From Amylostereum areolatum (lineage: Eukaryota > Basidiomycota > Agaricomycetes > Russulales > Stereaceae): DNA of 64,000 nt. Of the stretch, positions 46,469 to 56,399 are shown piece after piece (within the stretch, counting starts at the first letter, position 1; each line of letters begins with the position of its first letter). The translations under genes were made by a program, and so were the position numbers. The stretch lies in contig SAXG01000046.1 in NCBI GenBank assembly GCA_012932865.1, positions 248,001 to 312,000 on the forward strand. The letters are read 5' to 3'. The notes under the pieces were generated by a model that worked only from the letters and a program-made list of their open reading frames with translations, ran no database searches and was not told the DNA's origin.

Positions 46469-47832
46469 GATACTCGTGTTTATCTCCATTGGCGTTCCTG
46501 TTACTTATTTCCCGTTAATATTCCTTGTCTTTCGACTTCCAGCCCCCAGCTTGTACCACCGAATAAGTTCCGTCGTGTTCATCCGCGTCTTTCACGGTCT
46601 CCGATCACCCCAGTTCGCTGTACATCAATCAGTCCTGGCACCGTTTGTCAAATCGTGTACATCTTTTGATATGCATATATTTGTGACATTTGAGACATGA
46701 TCGACGTACTCCCATCGAGCCTAGATTCCTAGTTCACTCACTTGCTGGCCCTCCCAATCGCATATCAGCCAATTATGACATTTTCTTTTCGCCTTTGGGG
46801 CAACTTGGGCAGCGGTCGTCGAGCGTCGGCGACTGGTCGATCACTCTTGTACGGTGAGACGATGGTCAAGTTAATATTATCCAAGCTGCACGATAATCGC
46901 AAAACCATTTGGGGGACTCGGTGATGCATAGCTCGCCCTGCATAGTTCGGATCCATTTAATTTGTCCATGACCTCCCCTTCCACCTCGAGATCATCCCGG
47001 TCGCGATTGTCATACAATGCGATGATACCCTCGTAATCCGTGCTGAGAGATCGCGCGAGTACCAGGCCTGATACTTATTTGGAAGGACTGGGAGAGATGG
47101 CGTAGGACGGCGTTGGGCGCTAGCCTGTGAAGGGCACGCTCATCCCAGTGGGGGTTTTCCAGTTGATTCTTGCGGATAATATACTCGATGAGTTGGACAT
47201 GATTGACCGGAAGACCGAAGTGAACGAGAGGAGTATGGTCGGTGGGGCGGCAAAGCCATGGCGGAAGCTTGTTGAAGGGACGTCGTAGGTGCTTCAAATC
47301 GTCCTGTTGTGGCACTCGTGCCAAGACTACTGTACCAATTGGAACGGTTCGTCTCGTCACGGTCACAGAGACCACTGACGAGACGAAATCTGCACTCTGT
47401 AACGTGTCACAAAGTTGTTTGACAAATCGTAATTCCGGGTTGAAGGTCACAACACGGAAAAAAAGGTCAAAAAAGGTCAAAATTTGCCAAAAATTGAACA
47501 TTGTCGCGTTCGCTAACCACCCCTGACAAAGCCAAATTTTCGTCGCACCTGTCACAGTCACAAGTGGGTGACGAACCGATTCAATTGGTAGAGTAATAGT
47601 GAAGTAGCATGAAAACGTGTTGAGCATACATACTACTAGGGTACTCCTCCCAGCCTCGAGTCCCAGGAGCCAGCCCGCCATCAACGTGTCGCCCGATAGT
47701 AGTCATCTACTTGATGTTACATAAGTATCCCGCTCTTTCCAGCGCAGAAAAACAGGCCCCCGGCGTATCCCCCAAGAACTCCGATCCTAATGCGTACGGA
47801 TGGAGGGGAAATTTGGAGGCAAGGTCCGATCC
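46469..47832. other. Intergenic with a possible gene fragment
   Basis: A minus-strand frame at 47010-47684 contains LPVNHVQLIEYIIRKNQLEN and WDERALHRLAPNAVLRHLSQ, which read like protein, but flanking parts are low-quality and no start, splicing or family is visible. It may be a scrap of a host gene. 46469-47000 shows only the 3' flank of the RNA-binding protein gene. Confidence 0.35.
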
Positions 47833-48255
47833 TGTCAGAAACGCAGTTTATGAGACCGATGGAACCGCCTAAGTCGCGACGATGGGAGGAGCGAGAAGAA
47901 ACAATAGATTCGAGAGTGCCGGGGTCTAGGGTAGTGCAACGTGTGCTACAGTACCGTATGACGAGATGGACAGTCTAAGGAAAAGGGAAAAGAGATGCTG
48001 TCCTTATATACAAGTGGGAACAGTGATGCGATGCGATGCGATAGTGGTGCGAGCGGGGGAAACAATAAGAAAGGGGTCATGGGGCGGAGGACGGAAGTCC
48101 GGAGCAGTGATGTCATAGATAAGAATGCGGAACCCCGTTCGGAAGTCCGGGCAATGACGTCGTTGGGGCATGTGATGCGAAGGAAAGTCATGTGCCGTGA
48201 CGCGTCGCGTGTACGAGGTCTGCAAACGAAGAGAGAAATGGAGCGATCCGTGACA
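47833..48255 (-). repeat. 3' LTR of chromovirus B (423 bp)
   Basis: TGTCACGG..TGACA on the minus strand, homologous along its length to the LTRs of A and C but, by eye, the most diverged of the three. Differences are mostly C/T or G/A. Confidence 0.9.
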
Positions 48256-50821
48256 TTACCCCCCCTTTAAGACGCGCTTTCGCCTGGAGCGCGATGTCAT
48301 CTGCAAGGGTGGATGCGAGAAAATTGTCGAAGGAGATGCCGAGGGAACGCACAGGGCGGGGCGTGTTTGGATGGTGCTTGTGGAAGGCGTCAATCATGTC
48401 GGTAACCTTTGAGAGCGACGAACACGGGAGCCAGGTGTTTTCGGAGTCGGGATAGCCGGCCCACTTGACGAGGTACTGAATACCTTTCTTGTTACGAGTT
48501 GGCTTGGAGTCGACAATGTCTTCAATGTCGTATTCTTCTTCATCGTCAATGAGGTCTGGTGGCGGCTGTTCGTAATTTGGCCCGTGAGCGGCTGTCTCCT
48601 TGTACGCGGTGAGCAACGAGGCATGGAAGACTGGATGGATTCGCCACGTCTTCGGCAGCTTCAAGCGGTAGTTGACTGGGCTGATGACGTCAATGATTTC
48701 GAAGGGTCCAAATTGTTTGGCGGCGAGCTTAGCTTTTGGTCTCGTCGTCTTCAGATTCTTGCCTTCTAGCCATACTTTGTCTCCGACGGCAAACTGCGTT
48801 GATTTGCTGACCGTGTCGCCATTGTAGTGCTTCATCAAGTCTGATGTGAGGGCGAGGCTGGCCTTGATCTCCTGTCGGACTTCTTCAAGTTGACGGAGGT
48901 GTTCTTCAACTGCAGGGACCTTTGAGGACGGGTTTACGGATGGGTACATCCTGGGGAGGAAACCATAGAGGACTTCAAAGGGAGCCTTTCCAGTAGCTGC
49001 ATGGGTGCGAGAGTTGTGAGAAAACTCGAAGAAGGGCAACCACTTCACCCAGTCATCTTGTCGGTAGTTGCAGAATACTCGCAGGAACTGTTCGAGGTTC
49101 TGGTTTTCACGTTCAGTCTGGCCATCTGTTTGGGGGTGATACGCCATGCTGAGAGCGGACTTGATCCCGAGCTTCTCATTGAGTGTACGCATCACCTGTC
49201 CAGCAAATTGGGGTCCACGATCCGAGATGATCTTGTCTGCTAAGCCGTAGTGTCAATATACCTTGTCAAAGAGGATGTCGGCCGTGCCGTCGCTGGTGAT
49301 CTTTGTCGTGCATGGGGTGGTAACCACCATCTTGGTGAGGCGATCGACCACAACGTTGACGGCATTATAGCCTTCGTAGTCAGGGAGCTCGACAATGAAG
49401 TAGGTAGAGATGACGCCAAATGGTCGATCGGGTACTTCGTTCGGGATCATGTCGACGTGGGGTCGGCTGCTCTGTGTCTTCGTTGACTGGCAGGTTGCGC
49501 ATCCTGCTACGAAGTCGCGGACAAAGACAGACATGCCAGGCCACCAATATTCACGACTCACAAGTTCGTAAGTCTTGAAGCGACCAGGGTGTCCAGCCAG
49601 GGGCGATTTATGGTACATTTTGACAATGTCACGTCGCAACTCGTCGTCTGCAGGGACATATACCTTTCCTCTGAACAGGACCAGGCCTTCTTTGTAGTTC
49701 CACTCTTGAAGGTTCTTGACGAGTGTACGTGGTCCGTTTCGTAAGATGGCATCCAGGGCTTGAACGACCTCGATGTCCTTGGTTTTGCAGTCGCGGATAC
49801 ATCGTCGGAGTTCGACATCGCCGAGGGAGGTTACTGCTCCTGGCCTCGTTGTGCGTACCTGGAAGTACTTGGGGTCAAGCAAGACACGCTCCTTGTTGTC
49901 ATTTTCAACACCATCCTTGTGATCGGGTCGTCGAGACATCGGGTCCGGGCGATGGGATACTCCTGGTTTGTGAACAAGCGAGAAGTCAAATCGAGTGAGG
50001 AATAGAGCCCAACGTGCCTGTCGGCGGCTCAGCTTCTGTGCCGTCTTGAAGTGCTCCAGATTCTTGTGATCTGTCCAGATTTCGACGGTGTCGGGGGCGC
50101 CTTCGAGGTAGTGGCGCCAGGCTTCGAGCGCATGGATGATCGCGAGTAGCTCCTTGTCGCAGATGTCGTAATTATGTTCCGGTTCCGATAGGGCTTTGGA
50201 CAGATATGCCACTGGATGCCATTGGCCGTCGTCGCCTTTCTGTGAGAGTATACCTCCAGTAGCAAAGTCCGAGGCGTCGACTTCAACGAGGTAAGGCTTC
50301 TTTGGGTCAGGCATGACCAAGACGGGGGAGGAAGTAAACACAGCTTTCAGTGCGTTAAACGCAGTTTGGCAGGCCGTCGACCAGTCCCATGTGCAGTCCT
50401 TCTTTGTCAGGTCAAATAGGGGTCGTGCAACCTTGGAGAAGTCCTTGATGAAACGTCGGTAGAAGTTGCCAAAGCCGAGGAAGGATTGCACATCTTTGAC
50501 CGTTCGTGGTATCGGCCAGTCCTGAATACCTGCTACCTTGACGGGGTCCATAGCGATCTTGTCGTGCGAGATGATGAGTCCAAGGTATTCAACGGAGTCT
50601 TGCTCAAAGACACATTTCTCCGGTTTGAGGAAGAGGTCGTTGTCTTGCAAACACTGCAGAACCTGCCGCACTATGGCACGGTGTTCGTCCATGGTGCGAG
50701 TGAACACCAAGATGTCGTCCACGTAGATAATGACCTTGCCTGAGTCGATGAGATCCTTGAACAGTTCATTCATCATTGCCTGAAACGTTGCAGGGGAGTT
50801 CATAAGTCCGAAAAACATCAC
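48188..50821 (-). pseudogene. pol: Chromovirus B Pol (RT-RNaseH-IN-chromodomain), defective
   Basis: Homologous to the Pol of element A from FGLMNSPATFQ to the LTR-encoded C-terminus. RT motif is YVDD (YMDD in A); RNase H and chromodomain are intact. Two lesions matter. A TGA at 49253-49255 replaces the Arg codon CGA of A in VYRHYGLADK. The first catalytic Asp of integrase (ISTDF in A) is Tyr here (codon at 49400-49402). Either would abolish integration by this copy. The N-terminal RT is missing. Confidence 0.9.
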
Positions 50822-50987
50822 CGTGTCAAGAACGACTGACTAAGGAATGCATCCAATAGCCTTCTAAGTCGCGACACAGGCAGTGGCTCAAGGAAAGGGG
50901 GAATCAGGGAACAAGGGAAGAATAGTACATTGCACTCTAAGCCGGTAAAGACTAGGAGGAAAGACTAAGGAACTAGATACATGCAGG

Positions 50988-51410
50988 TGTCACGGATCGC
51001 TCCATTTCTCTCTTCATTTGCAGACCTCGTACACGCGATGTGTCACGGCACATGACTTTCCCTTGCATCACATGCTTCAACGACGTCATTGCCCGGACTT
51101 CCGAGCGGGGTTCCGCATTCTTATCTATGAGATCATTGCTCCGGACCTTCGTCCTCCGCCCCATGACTCCTTTCTTATTGTTCCCCCCGCTCGCACCACT
51201 ATCGCATCGCATTGCACCATTGTTCCCACTTGTATATAAGGACAGTGTTTCTCTTCCTTTTTCCCTAGACTGTCCATCTCGTCATACGGTGTTGTAGCGC
51301 ACGTTGCACTACCCTAGGCCTGACACTCTTGAATCCATCTGTTCTCTCTTGCTCCTCCCATCGTCGCGACTTAGGCGGTTCCATCGGTCTCATAAACTGC
51401 GTTTCTGACA
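50988..51410 (+). repeat. 5' LTR of chromovirus C (423 bp)
   Basis: TGTCACGG..TCTGACA. Contains TATATAA at 51233-51239 and, 33 bases later, TAGACTGTCCA (51266-51276), the predicted mRNA start that pairs with the primer site beyond the LTR. Confidence 0.92.
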
Positions 51411-51412
51411 CC

Positions 51413-51423
51413 TGGACAGTCTA
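51413..51423 (+). other. Self-primer binding site of chromovirus C
   Basis: TGGACAGTCTA, two bases after the LTR end, is the exact 11-base reverse complement of TAGACTGTCCA at 51266-51276 in the LTR. In Tf1 of fission yeast the first bases of the mRNA fold back onto the primer site and are cleaved to prime reverse transcription; the layout here is the same. Confidence 0.75.
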
Positions 51424-51428
51424 CCCTA

Positions 51429-52611
51429 CGCCTACCTCGCACCCCTCTCCCCTATACCTCCCTCGCCGTCTCTACGACATTAAAAACCCCCACCCTGGAA
51501 CCCACCGCCGAACCGATCTTTCTCACCTTCAATCTCCAAGCATTCAACCCCGATCGCAACGCCCCGTTCCCCTGGCCCCGAGCAAACGCGGCCACTGTCG
51601 ATCGCATATGAGCTCTCGAACTCCTCTGTAGGGAACATACCTGGAAGGTCCACGGAGTCAATTGCCACATATACGAGTGGCGCTGGAATCACGATCATGG
51701 TAGGCAGACAATCCTCTGCCTCTACGCTCGTGTCGTTGCATGCTTTGACGTAGATCGGAACCGGTTCAAATTCTCAATTCACTCCCCCACCTGGCACACC
51801 TGTTCCAACACCCATCTACCTCCATCGATCATCCAACACAACTTCCCTACCGTCTACAATTTCGCAATCCCCACACCGGAATCCACCCCGCCACCAGTCC
51901 TCCGTCCCACTATCAAGGGCAAGACCCTCCGCCACCGTCACCTCGAACACAAGATTCGCCAGGCTGTAAAAGCCGGCTACCTCACCCAGAAACTCCTCGG
52001 TCATCGCCCCGTCGCGGCCGACTTCTTCTAGAATCATCGCTTCCCAAACCTTCACCTGTCCCCCCACCCCTGCGTTCCCCCCGGGTATCTTCCGCGACTA
52101 TTGTCCGTACGAGTACTCCGTCCTCACCTCCCTAGACACCAAGAGACCAGTATATTGGGCCCACAACCCTCCCGAAGAAAGCAGACAAGACTGGTACTTT
52201 CAAGGAGGCAACTATCTCACAGACGAAGACTTTGATCTTGCAACCGACGTCCTTGCCGCCTTCATCGACCCACCAGCATCCTCTTCCCCACCGCCCCGCC
52301 GATCTACCATCCTCTTCCCCCCCAGAGGATTCGAGTTCGACAGTGTCACCAGGAAGTGGTACGCGTATCGACGGAACCGGCAAGGAACACCAGGGCGCAC
52401 AGTAGTTGAGTGGCAACCCTCTAGTGCAAACCCTGTTCAGGATCTCTGGTTTTGGAGACACAACCAGGAACTCATCACACCCCTCGAATTCCAAGTCGCG
52501 CGTGAAGTCCAAATCGAGCTTGACGAAGCTGAAGAACATCGCAAGGAACTCCGACGCCAACAAGAAGCAGCCTTCACCCGATCCCTCGACATCGCCCTCC
52601 CCGCTGACAAA
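51429..52611 (+). pseudogene. N-terminal Gag region of chromovirus C, frameshifted
   Basis: Protein-like sequence in changing frames: EPIFLTFNLQAFNPDRNAPF, then after a shift VHGVNCHIYEWRWNHDHGRQ, TWHTCSNTHLPPSIIQHNFP and KIRQAVKAGYLTQKLLGHRP, ending in TAG at 52029-52031. After another shift it continues in the Gag frame: RDYCPYEYSVLTSL, TRKWYAYRRN, DLWFWRHNQELITPLEFQ. It appears to have been one long aromatic-rich N-terminal Gag extension, now broken by at least two frameshifts. No known domain. Confidence 0.6.
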
Positions 52612-53640
52612 ATGCCCGACGAAGAAACCAAACCCTCGACCGCCTCCAAGCGCGAGCTCGGCCCCAAGCCGAAGCCCTTCAAGGGCGACAGACGCGACAC
52701 CCTCCGATTCTCCCTAGAGCTCCACATGTTCCTTCGTGTTAACAAAGATGTTTACACTACAGATGATGCCAAGATGATGCTCCTCCTCAGCCTGATGGAG
52801 GGAGACACGGCAAACTCCTGGGCCACGCACCGTCGCATGGAGCTCTTTGCCGACGAGGACAAGAAGGAAGAAGCCGAGGACTCCGGTGAAACACCCCCAA
52901 AGCTCCACTACAGCGCCTACAAGGAGCTTTCGGACAGGTTTGGTCGGGACTTTGTACCCATCGAACCAAAGATGGAGGCCCAGCGTAAGATCAACGAGCT
53001 CACGATGACTACTCGGGACGTCACTGACTTCATCACCGAGTTTGAACTGCTGGCAACTATGACGGAGTATGACGAGGAAGCGCTGATCCACTTCTTCAAG
53101 AAAGGACTGCAGCGAGAACTCGGCAAGCAGGTGGCCCGGTCGTACCCATTCCCCACTGACCTCGCGGAGTGGAAGGAGCGCGCCCGCCGCATCAACCACC
53201 AATGGCTCGAGGAGAAACCGGAGAGGAAGAGCAGTCAGTCCAAGGGGGCTGTCGCGCTCACCTCGAACGGTTCGGCCAACGACTCCTCGTCGCGCCGAGT
53301 CGGCGCCTTCACCAACACCTCGACCCGCCCTGCAAAGCTGACAGACGACGAGCGCGCAAAGATGATGCGTGAGGGCAGGTGCTTCATGTGTCGACAGGCC
53401 GGTCACGTCTCCCGCGACTGCCCCAACCGCGACTCGAGCGCGCGACGGGTGGGCGCAGTGGAGACTGGATCTAAGGCCCCTCCCCCACTGACGAGCACGG
53501 CTCCACCCACTGCGAAAGCCGCTCCCGACCCGTCCAAAACCATCGCGGCGATCACTCGCCAGCTGAAGGATCTGGACGCGGAAGGCAAGGAGCAGGCAGT
53601 AGCGCTGTTAAAGGACATCCTGGAATCGCAGGATTTTTGA
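52612..53640 (+). CDS. gag: Gag of chromovirus C (capsid + CCHC zinc knuckle)
   Basis: 342 residues from ATG 52612; the frame is also open upstream to before 52000. The capsid-like part reads KPFKGDRRDTLRFSLELHMF, LLLSLMEGDTANSWATHRRM and FITEFELLATMTEYDEEALI, ending with RRINHQWLEEKPERK. A CCHC zinc knuckle (CFMCRQAGHVSRDC) follows, for RNA packaging. The stop TGA at 53638-53640 overlaps the start of the protease frame, which lies in the -1 frame. Unrelated in detail to the Gag of element D. Confidence 0.88.
   Translation: MPDEETKPSTASKRELGPKPKPFKGDRRDTLRFSLELHMFLRVNKDVYTTDDAKMMLLLSLMEGDTANSWATHRRMELFADEDKKEEAEDSGETPPKLHYSAYKELSDRFGRDFVPIEPKMEAQRKINELTMTTRDVTDFITEFELLATMTEYDEEALIHFFKKGLQRELGKQVARSYPFPTDLAEWKERARRINHQWLEEKPERKSSQSKGAVALTSNGSANDSSSRRVGAFTNTSTRPAKLTDDERAKMMREGRCFMCRQAGHVSRDCPNRDSSARRVGAVETGSKAPPPLTSTAPPTAKAAPDPSKTIAAITRQLKDLDAEGKEQAVALLKDILESQDF
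53632..53640 (+). promoter_or_regulatory. Candidate -1 frameshift site between gag and protease
   Basis: The end of gag reads GAT TTT TGA within GGATTTTTGA. The protease frame is open in the -1 frame across this point (TTG AAA CAC). Slippage on the T run just before the stop would fuse Gag to protease. Geometry seen; use as a recoding site inferred. Confidence 0.5.
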
Positions 53641-54374
53641 AACACCCCCCAGTCACGTCGTCTGGTGGAGGCAAAGGACTTTTGGTATCATCGTCGAATC
53701 GTTTCGCTGTATTATCATCCATGCATACCTGTGAGCAATTGTATCCCCCGTGTTTGTATCTGTCTACCATCACCAAGAACAGGCAAACACCATTGATCAC
53801 GCTCAAGGTCAAGCTGATCGGACGAGTTACCAAAAGAGAAATCGACGCAGACGCGCTGCTTGATAGCGGCGCAGAAGGAATTATCCTGAACCGAAGCTTC
53901 GTTGAATGCAAGAAGCTTACCACAAGAAGACTAGAAAACCCGTTCCCCGTGCGTAATGTGGACGGCACCGAGAACATCATGGGCTGGGTACGCGACACAA
54001 CGACCCAGCGGATCCGGATATACTCGCAAGATTCAAAGGCGTACCATGAGGAAGAAGCTGAGTTCTTCATCACCGACATCGGCGATCATGACATGATCCT
54101 TGGAACAGACTGGCTCGACGAGCACAATCCCACCATAGACTGGCAACGAGACCATGTTGACATGCTCCGCTGCCCTCCCTCGTGCACTCTGTCCAAACCT
54201 CCTGTGACGAACCTCGCAACCAAGCCACGGAAACCATCATCGGTCCAATCACAGCGTAAGGTTGAAGCAGGTAAAACCCCAAGGACACCTCTCGTTCTGG
54301 ACGACCCCTTCCCAGAGCTAGTGTTGCCGCGGCTCCCGGAGCTGTGGACCGGCTCGAAGGACCATAAATTCTGA
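53637..54374 (+). CDS. Aspartic protease region of chromovirus C
   Basis: 245 residues in the -1 frame relative to gag. A retropepsin-type active site is present (ALLDSGAEGIILNRSF), followed by VRNVDGTENIMGWVR, FITDIGDHDMILGTDWLDEH and NPTIDWQRDHVDM, the usual Ty3/gypsy protease order. It would cleave Gag and Pol after dimerising. The frame ends after ELWTGSKDHKF at 54374, where the element is truncated. No own ATG, consistent with expression as a Gag fusion. Confidence 0.85.
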   Translation: MKHPPVTSSGGGKGLLVSSSNRFAVLSSMHTCEQLYPPCLYLSTITKNRQTPLITLKVKLIGRVTKREIDADALLDSGAEGIILNRSFVECKKLTTRRLENPFPVRNVDGTENIMGWVRDTTTQRIRIYSQDSKAYHEEEAEFFITDIGDHDMILGTDWLDEHNPTIDWQRDHVDMLRCPPSCTLSKPPVTNLATKPRKPSSVQSQRKVEAGKTPRTPLVLDDPFPELVLPRLPELWTGSKDHKF

Positions 54375-54739
54375 TGCCGATTGATCTGATCTTGACAGCT
54401 ATCTCAAGGAACATGTCAAACTCAGGACAGCTCTGGCTTCAGAGACCGGCTCTGAGATCACCGAGCCGGCTACGGGTATATATTTCATACATAAATGCGG
54501 TAACTGTACAGACTCCGAAGTGCTAGTAAATGAGGCGATGAGATGGTAAATAAATATGATAAACCCTTGATTAAAATGTTTATTAACCAGAATGCCGGTC
54601 AATATGTAATATTTACACTCACCGAGATAAGAGCTGCCCACATCGTATCTTGGAGATTCGCAGAGACCGAGACAATCTACGGAAAGCATTCAACTTTAGC
54701 ATCCCAAGTCAGTATATGCATGTTAAAGCGACCTGCCTA
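54375..54739. other. Intergenic between chromovirus C and CK1 gene
   Basis: No gene. The first 100 bases may be remnant element sequence; the rest is AT-rich 3' flank of the kinase. Confidence 0.5.
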
Positions 54740-55799
54740 CTACACTGAAGACTGAGACCGAGACTTGACCAGCGGAACAACCATGTCAATGATGCTGGTA
54801 TCAGAAGCAACAGGGCTCCGCTCGGACTGCTCCCAATCGAAACAGTGAGGAAGACCGAACTCACGCTGATCACGGAGTGTTCGGAAGAGCGAGAGAATAA
54901 ACCCATAATCAGGGGCCTCGTTAAAGCGAAGTTCTCGAGTGTATGTCAGAAACGTGGTGAACTCCACAGGAAGACCTTGGCATAGTGCAGCCGGAGAGAT
55001 GGATTTCTTCTCCTTCAGGATGCAAGCGTCGCCTTTGACATTTTGCCATGGCAGACATCCCCGAAGAAAGTAGATGAGAACATAGGCAAGGGACTCGAGG
55101 TCATCGCGGCGGGACTGTTCGATGCCCATGTGCGTGTTGACCGAAGCCCAATGCGACGTGCCGACTAGTGGTAGATGGGCACGGTGCGGAATGTGGAGGC
55201 CGGTGACTGCGTTGCGGTATCGAGCAGCAAGCCCGAAGTCAATGATGAACACGCGCTTGGAGCGGGCTTCGGGACCAATGAGAAAATTGGACGGTTTCAC
55301 GTCGCGATGGACGAAGCCATGGCTGTGCAAGGTGGCCAAGTGCGAAACCTGGTAGGTGAATGAGCTCAGGTGTGTGGATATGTCGCCAGTGGTTGTATAC
55401 CATTTGGTCTGCCAGTGCGAGCACTGTCTGGAGACTGAACTTCCTCTTGCACTGCGTAAAGAGCTCGTCGAGAGAGGGACCTAGGAGCTCGAGAACGAGC
55501 GCATCGTATTTCCCCTCTGCTCCAAACCAGTATACACGCGGCACCCCGGGAGCATTACGAATGCTCCTATAGACAGTGATTTCGTGCTCGAGACTTGAGT
55601 CTTTGTAGTCCACTTGCTCGAGCTTGACTGCGACGTCTTTCTTCGCAATAAAGTCGAAGCCCTGATGAACCTCCCCTAGAGGACCTTTCAGAAAGAGTAA
55701 GGCAATGTATGAGGGAATGGACGTACCAAAGGATCCCGAGCCAAGAACCTTCTGCAATCGGAACCTCCCACCGATTCTCTTCAAACCGACGACGGTCAT
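54740..55799 (-). CDS. Casein kinase I-like Ser/Thr kinase
   Basis: Three exons: 55799-55727, 55675-55401 and 55348-54740, with GTACGT..CTAG and GTATAC..CCAG introns in phase, giving 318 residues. A complete kinase domain is seen: glycine loop GSGSFGEVHQGFD, Lys in VAVKLEQ, LGPSLDELF, catalytic loop HRDVKPSNFLIG, DFG in IIDFGLAARY, and the CK1-specific VGTSHWASVNTHMGIEQSRR and LESLAYVLIYFLRGCLPWQ. It phosphorylates Ser/Thr in acidic or primed sites. The C-terminus is short, with no nuclear or membrane signal. CK1-like kinases have multiplied in many mushrooms; this one sits beside a truncated chromovirus. It looks intact. Confidence 0.92.
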
Positions 55800-56399
55800 C
55801 GTTGGTTACCACTAAAGTACACGTAACTGTGTGGGATTAGCAAGTCAAACGCAAAGAGAAATGACAGCTCACATAATGATATGTTACAGATGAGTAGGAA
55901 GAAGAGAATACACCGAACCAGCCTGAGGGAGCTCGTCGTAGAGACGATAGTTGAATGTTGAATGTTGAACGTTGAACATACACATGTTCAACACGATTCC
56001 AATGTATTCTCACGATCACGCACACCCAGCTGATTACCGCCGATTTTTACTCCCAGGTTAAAATGATTGATTATGAGTACGAGCACAGAAGAATCCAAAG
56101 CGACAGGAGCGTTTTACTAGTACTATGCTGCTTTGATTAGGCCCCCTTCCCTTCCTTCCCTAACCTACTCACATACGCAGTCTCCTGGACGGGTAAATAA
56201 TCAACGTCGCTGATGCCACGTCCACCCGCCGATAATGTCCAAGTCAACCTTGAGTTCCCGCCCTTCAGCCTGCACGAGTTCTCCAGACGACAAAGGTTGC
56301 AAAAACGGCGCACATGAGAGGGCCGCCACTGTCCAGACGCTGTATCTGACTGTGAAACCGTGAAAGCCTTGCCTCGGTCACCTACCAGCCCGCGCCGCT
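55800..56399. other. Intergenic with GTTGAAT/GTTGAAC array
   Basis: Upstream region of the CK1 gene. 55951-55979 is a four-unit GTTGAAT/GTTGAAC array. 56137-56390 is the degenerate 3' flank of the ATPase pseudogene. Confidence 0.6.

Larger units (their letters stand above)
47833..50825 (-). mobile_element. Chromovirus B (same family as A), 3' part
   Basis: Minus-strand copy: 3' LTR (48255-47833), polypurine tract, then chromodomain, integrase, RNase H and RT up to VMFFGLMN, where homology to A stops near 50825. The 5' LTR, gag, protease and N-terminal RT are missing. It is defective (nonsense codon and lost integrase Asp). Confidence 0.9.
50988..54380 (+). mobile_element. Chromovirus C (same family as A), 5' part
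   Basis: Plus-strand copy with 5' LTR, primer-binding site, Gag, frameshift and protease. It stops in the protease-RT linker near 54375, with no RT, integrase or 3' LTR. 163 bp of unassigned DNA (50826-50987) separate it from the oppositely oriented B. Confidence 0.88.

Noticed and set aside
47833..54380. B and C as one full element whose 5' half was inverted
   Set aside because: Inverting 50826-54380 would give the right gene order, but the two LTRs differ from each other more than C's LTR differs from A's by eye, and part of the protease-RT region is missing. Two separate copies fit better.
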